From: Candidatus Rifleibacteriota bacterium
GTDB lineage: Bacteria; Riflebacteria; Ozemobacteria; Ozemobacterales; Ozemobacteraceae
Assembly (NCBI GenBank): GCA_029560455.1
Contig: JAKQKW010000352.1
Coordinates: 1 to 15,980 of the forward strand
DNA: 15,980 nucleotides
Reading direction: 5' to 3'
Of the stretch, positions 13,125-15,980 are shown in pieces (within the stretch, counting starts at the first letter, position 1; the number at the start of each line of letters is the position of its first letter). The notes beneath the pieces are model-generated. The model was not told the origin of the DNA. It saw only the letters and a list, made by a program, of their open reading frames with translations, and ran no database searches. The position numbers were made by a program, and so were the translations under genes.

Positions 13125-15095
13125 ATGAGAAAGAGTTTTTCACTGTCATTACGTGCTCTGGTAGCGATTTTCTTCATGGCAGGCGCAGTCGTCGGCTATT
13201 CAGAAGAGCAGACTTACAAACTGTCTGACCTGAATATCGATGCCGAACGTGCTACTTATCAGTCATTGATCGCCAGACCGCAGGATGAAATCGCATCATC
13301 GGCCATCGAACTGAAGCTGCAGCGCAACCCGATAAAAATGCTGCATTCACATAACCCGTCAATCGTCTTCGATGGCGGCCTGCGCGGAGCGACAATAACC
13401 CCTTCATATCGCGGCTTTGGTGGCAAATATATGGCGATAACCCTCGACGGCTGCCCGATCAACACCGGCTGGAACGGAACTTCACCGCTTTCCGGGTTTC
13501 CGATGAGCCGCCTGCAGAAAATTACCGTCGTTCCCGGCGGGGCCGGGCTGGTTTATGGCGCCAACAGCGTTGCCGGTGCCGTCAATTTCGTGCTGCCGAC
13601 CGCCAGAGACCTCGAAGACTTAACCATAACCCAGGAAATTGGCGGTGATGGCAAAAGACACCAGGAATACATCTACGGTCATGTTTCAGAAAAAAGCGAG
13701 CATCTGTTCGCCCTGTTCATGGATGAATACGATGGTGACAGACGCTTTAAAGATTTCAACAACTTCAACGATGCCGCCAATAAAACCAACCCAAAATCAT
13801 CGGTCAACCTCGGCACTATCAACAACCGCAACGACAGTAACTCCTTTCTCTATCGCGGCAAGCTCGAACTTGAAAACGACTGGACTCTCAAAGCAACGAT
13901 TCTTGAAAACCAGGGTTCCATTTCATGCCCGTCATTCTACGAAAGATTCGAACCATGGAACATGTCTTTATACGACTATACGATCGAAAAAGACTTTGGC
14001 GACAACGGCAATCTGACACTGCGTTACGCCAAATACAAAGACTTCTCTTCAACCTGGGCGTATCCGAACGACAAGGACCTCCAGATCGGTACATTGAACG
14101 CCAACGGCGATGTTCTCGTTAAAATGGACACGATGGAACTTCTTTACAACATCGAGGCCAACGATCGCAATTTTGTCACGGTCGGAGCCATCAAACAGGA
14201 AATCGAAGATATCGGGCACGGTTTCGACACCGGAACCAGAAAAAAAGTCGATACCACCGGTTACTTTGTCAGCGATAACATCAAGGCCACTGACAAACTC
14301 GATCTGAATGTTACCGGCCGTTCTGATACCGATTATGAAGGCGATGCAGAATTTTCCTGGGCACTGGGTTCGAATTATGCCATCAATGACAACACCAGCG
14401 CCAGTCTCAGTCTCAGCCGGGTGACCAGAAACCCCAATATGCAGGAACTCTACCGCAGCAACGGCAGAGGGAACCCCAATCTCAAAGCCGAAGACATCGA
14501 CAATCTCGAACTCAGACTGAATCACAAATTCAACGAAAAGTGGCAGGCATCGCTCGCCTGGTTCGATTCAGATATCGAAAATTACATCGAAGCCGATGCC
14601 AACAACAAGTTTCAGAATATCAAAGAAGCTGAAATTTCGGGAATCGAGCTCTCAGTTAACGGCAGAATCAACGATAAATTCACCGCCTGGGTCGGCTACA
14701 CCGACTTCAACAAGGCTGAAAACAAAACCGACAATCTCAGACTGGTCAGCAAACCTGAATTTCGTGCGGTTGCCGGAACTACCTACAGCTACAACAAGCT
14801 CAGCGCCATGCTGACCATGTCACACCAGGGTGAAACTGAAGCGATCGGCGCCACTTACCCGAAAGTCGATGCCTCAACCATGTTCGATCTCAACATCAGA
14901 CAGCAGGCCACCAAAGATCTGGCAATTTATCTGAATGTCGAAAACCTGACCGATCAGGATGACGTTCAGCTGAGCCAGGCGACCGGCAAAGCCGTGTTCG
15001 CCAAAAATGGGAGCATCAATCTCAACCAGAGCGGCCCGATCAACTATGAACCCGGTCGCCTCGTAACTCTTGGCATGGAACTCAAATTTCGCTGA
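13125..15095 (+). CDS. TonB-dependent outer-membrane receptor
   Basis: A 656-residue gated beta-barrel for energised uptake of a scarce chelate. The start is ATG 13125, with GAGG at 13115-13118 six bases upstream; ATG 13113 would contain that site. The signal peptide (core LRALVAIFFMAGAVVG) ends near residue 26. DLNIDAE at about 35-41 is a plausible TonB box. The plug domain (about 50-160) has the usual elements: RGFGGKYMAITLDGCPIN, then PMSRLQKITVVPGGAGLVYG and ANSVAGAVNFVLP. The remaining 490 residues alternate aromatic strands and Asn/Asp-rich loops. They include the late-barrel motif SLSRVTRNPNMQELYRSNG, then GNPNLKAEDIDNLELRL and the near-terminal NLTDQDD block. The last residues are LGMELKFR, ending Phe-Arg rather than the common terminal Phe. 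It follows the binding protein and precedes a strong terminator. Confidence 0.93.
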   Translation: MRKSFSLSLRALVAIFFMAGAVVGYSEEQTYKLSDLNIDAERATYQSLIARPQDEIASSAIELKLQRNPIKMLHSHNPSIVFDGGLRGATITPSYRGFGGKYMAITLDGCPINTGWNGTSPLSGFPMSRLQKITVVPGGAGLVYGANSVAGAVNFVLPTARDLEDLTITQEIGGDGKRHQEYIYGHVSEKSEHLFALFMDEYDGDRRFKDFNNFNDAANKTNPKSSVNLGTINNRNDSNSFLYRGKLELENDWTLKATILENQGSISCPSFYERFEPWNMSLYDYTIEKDFGDNGNLTLRYAKYKDFSSTWAYPNDKDLQIGTLNANGDVLVKMDTMELLYNIEANDRNFVTVGAIKQEIEDIGHGFDTGTRKKVDTTGYFVSDNIKATDKLDLNVTGRSDTDYEGDAEFSWALGSNYAINDNTSASLSLSRVTRNPNMQELYRSNGRGNPNLKAEDIDNLELRLNHKFNEKWQASLAWFDSDIENYIEADANNKFQNIKEAEISGIELSVNGRINDKFTAWVGYTDFNKAENKTDNLRLVSKPEFRAVAGTTYSYNKLSAMLTMSHQGETEAIGATYPKVDASTMFDLNIRQQATKDLAIYLNVENLTDQDDVQLSQATGKAVFAKNGSINLNQSGPINYEPGRLVTLGMELKFR

Positions 15096-15118
15096 TTCTT
15101 TTACGGTAATCTGTGTTC

Positions 15119-15151
15119 GGGGCCCGGGAATTTTCCGGGCCCCTTTTCTTT
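15119..15151 (+). terminator. Strong intrinsic terminator after the receptor gene
   Basis: GGGGCCCGG (15119-15127) pairs perfectly with CCGGGCCCC (15135-15143) around a seven-base loop, followed by TTTTCTTT (15144-15151). It lies 23 bases after the receptor stop. It has no T-run on the other strand, so it does not serve the converging Nudix gene. Confidence 0.9.
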
Positions 15152-15214
15152 CATCGATCAACCCGCCCGTCAAAGAAATTCGGCCGTAAACTGCACGTGA
15201 ATATGATTCAGAAG

Positions 15215-15228
15215 GTGTTTTAAAACAC
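15215..15228. repeat. Perfect 14-base palindrome after the Nudix gene
   Basis: GTGTTTTAAAACAC is fully self-complementary and begins two bases past the Nudix stop codon on the minus strand. It can form a five-pair stem with a TTAA loop but lacks a following T-run, so it is not a standard terminator. It may be a protein-binding site or a weak 3' hairpin. Confidence 0.35.
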
Positions 15229-15230
15229 TG

Positions 15231-15719
15231 TCAGTTGAAGTTCAAGTTAAAAGGCATCTGAATCTGCATCTTTTCCGGCTTAGAAAGGTAATCTTTAATT
15301 ACATTTTTTTGCTGTATCTCAGGGAGTTCATCAATTGAGAACCATTTGACTTCCTGCAGAACCCGGGGGGCATCCTCGGAAATTTCAGGGTCGTGGCCGA
15401 GAATGGCTTCACCATGCAGGTCTGAGAAAGCGATCAGCACTTCGATCAGATTGTTCTGAGAAAATTCGTAAAGTGCCAGAATACCTGCGGGTGTTCCGGT
15501 GAGACCGGTTTCTTCGGTCAGTTCACGGCAGGCAGCGGCCTGCAGCGACTCACCCTTCTCGACCAGCCCGCCGGGGAATGTCCAGAATTCTCTACCGGAA
15601 TTCGCCGAAACGTGGCGAACTAGCAGCACTCTGCCCTCGCGAACGCAAAGGCAGCGCACCGCCAGGCGAAAAACCGGCTGCACCGGCTGTCTTGTTCCGA
15701 CATTCTGCGTAGTATTCAT
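15231..15719 (-). CDS. Nudix hydrolase
   Basis: A 162-residue protein with a complete Nudix box at residues 51-73: G51, E57, R65, E66, E69, E70 and G72 fit G-x5-E-x7-R-E-U-x-E-E-x-G-U exactly (GGLVEKGE, then CRELTEETGL). Nudix enzymes use this loop to bind magnesium and cleave a nucleoside diphosphate linked to another group. The strands before it (AVRCLCVREGRVLLVRHV, FWTFPGG) are typical of MutT/ADP-ribose-pyrophosphatase-like members. The C-terminal part (EVKWFSIDELPE) is the common Trp-Phe element after the fold. The substrate cannot be told. The ribosome site is weak (GGGGT about 11 bases before ATG 15719). The gene is convergent with the TonB receptor. Confidence 0.9.
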   Translation of the reverse strand: MNTTQNVGTRQPVQPVFRLAVRCLCVREGRVLLVRHVSANSGREFWTFPGGLVEKGESLQAAACRELTEETGLTGTPAGILALYEFSQNNLIEVLIAFSDLHGEAILGHDPEISEDAPRVLQEVKWFSIDELPEIQQKNVIKDYLSKPEKMQIQMPFNLNFN

Positions 15720-15815
15720 TTTGCAATTTTACCCCATGCTTCACATACCCGGCCACTTTTTTCAGCCAAAACAATGGCAAACGCACTAACATGCTCACAT
15801 GCTGATCAGAACAAG

Positions 15816-15876
15816 ATTTCTGCCTACGCAGGAATCACGGATATGAATTTTGTCATTCCGGGCTTAGACCCGGAAT
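15816..15876. repeat. Pair of REP-like hairpins
   Basis: Two short hairpins lie 19 bases apart in non-coding DNA. The first pairs ATTTCTGC (15816-15823) with GCAGGAAT (15828-15835), eight pairs including one G-T, with a CTAC loop. The second pairs ATTCCGGG (15855-15862) with CCCGGAAT (15869-15876) perfectly, loop CTTAGA. Both right arms run into GGAATC. The second, with its GTCATTCCGGG and GGAATCCA edges, resembles the REP-type extragenic palindromes scattered through many bacterial genomes, as I recall them. No other copy is present in this window. Confidence 0.6.
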
Positions 15877-15980
15877 CCAAGAGTTTAATGGTTTGCTCTG
15901 CAGCCATAACAGCGAGGTCAGCGGAGATTGAAATTGATGTTGAGTTCGATGGCGGCTGAGGGTTGCCAGCCGGTCGGCGG

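Overview
The window comes from a diderm (Gram-negative-type) bacterium. It encodes a TonB-dependent outer-membrane receptor with a periplasmic-binding-protein ABC importer, and the succinylase route to diaminopimelate. Base composition is mixed. The chromosomal-looking genes right of about 3.4 kb are moderately GC-rich with C/G-ending codons. The stretch from about 1.0 to 3.3 kb alternates between AT-rich genes (toxin-antitoxin remnant, HExxH protein) and one visibly GC-rich secreted protein, as in accessory DNA. I cannot name the phylum from sequence alone.

Layout. 1-122 is the 3' end of a chalcone-isomerase-like protein gene. 262-801 encodes an unrecognised small protein made of two similar halves. 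1011-1428 is a MazEF-type locus with an intact antitoxin and a toxin broken by an in-frame TGA and a lost C-terminal half. 1517-2239 encodes a secreted protein of unknown function, and 2342-3325 a cytoplasmic HExxH putative metallohydrolase. On the minus strand, 3402-4166 is an AlkD-like DNA alkylation repair protein. Diverging from it on the plus strand are a double-GNAT acetyltransferase (4319-5191) and an exported protein that looks like a free SecD periplasmic domain (5209-5748).

The minus-strand operon dapE-dapD-aminotransferase (8833 down to 5834) has overlapping genes and its own promoter. It supplies three consecutive enzymes of the succinyl branch of lysine/meso-DAP synthesis: DapD makes N-succinyl-amino-ketopimelate, the aminotransferase (inferred DapC) aminates it, and DapE removes the succinyl group.

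9038-15095 is a metal-chelate uptake locus of two divergent transcription units. Leftward run a FecCD-type permease, its ATPase and a SAM-dependent methyltransferase, ending at an intrinsic terminator. Rightward run a periplasmic binding protein and a TonB-dependent receptor, ending at a strong terminator. Together they form a complete path from outer membrane to cytoplasm for an iron-siderophore, haem, corrinoid or other metal chelate. The methyltransferase is the unexplained member. A Nudix hydrolase (15231-15719, minus) and a pair of REP-like hairpins (15816-15876) close the window.

No gap exceeds 300 bases. I see nothing definite in 123-261, 802-952, 2240-2341 or 15877-15980. No tRNA, rRNA, CRISPR array, intact transposase or riboswitch was recognised.
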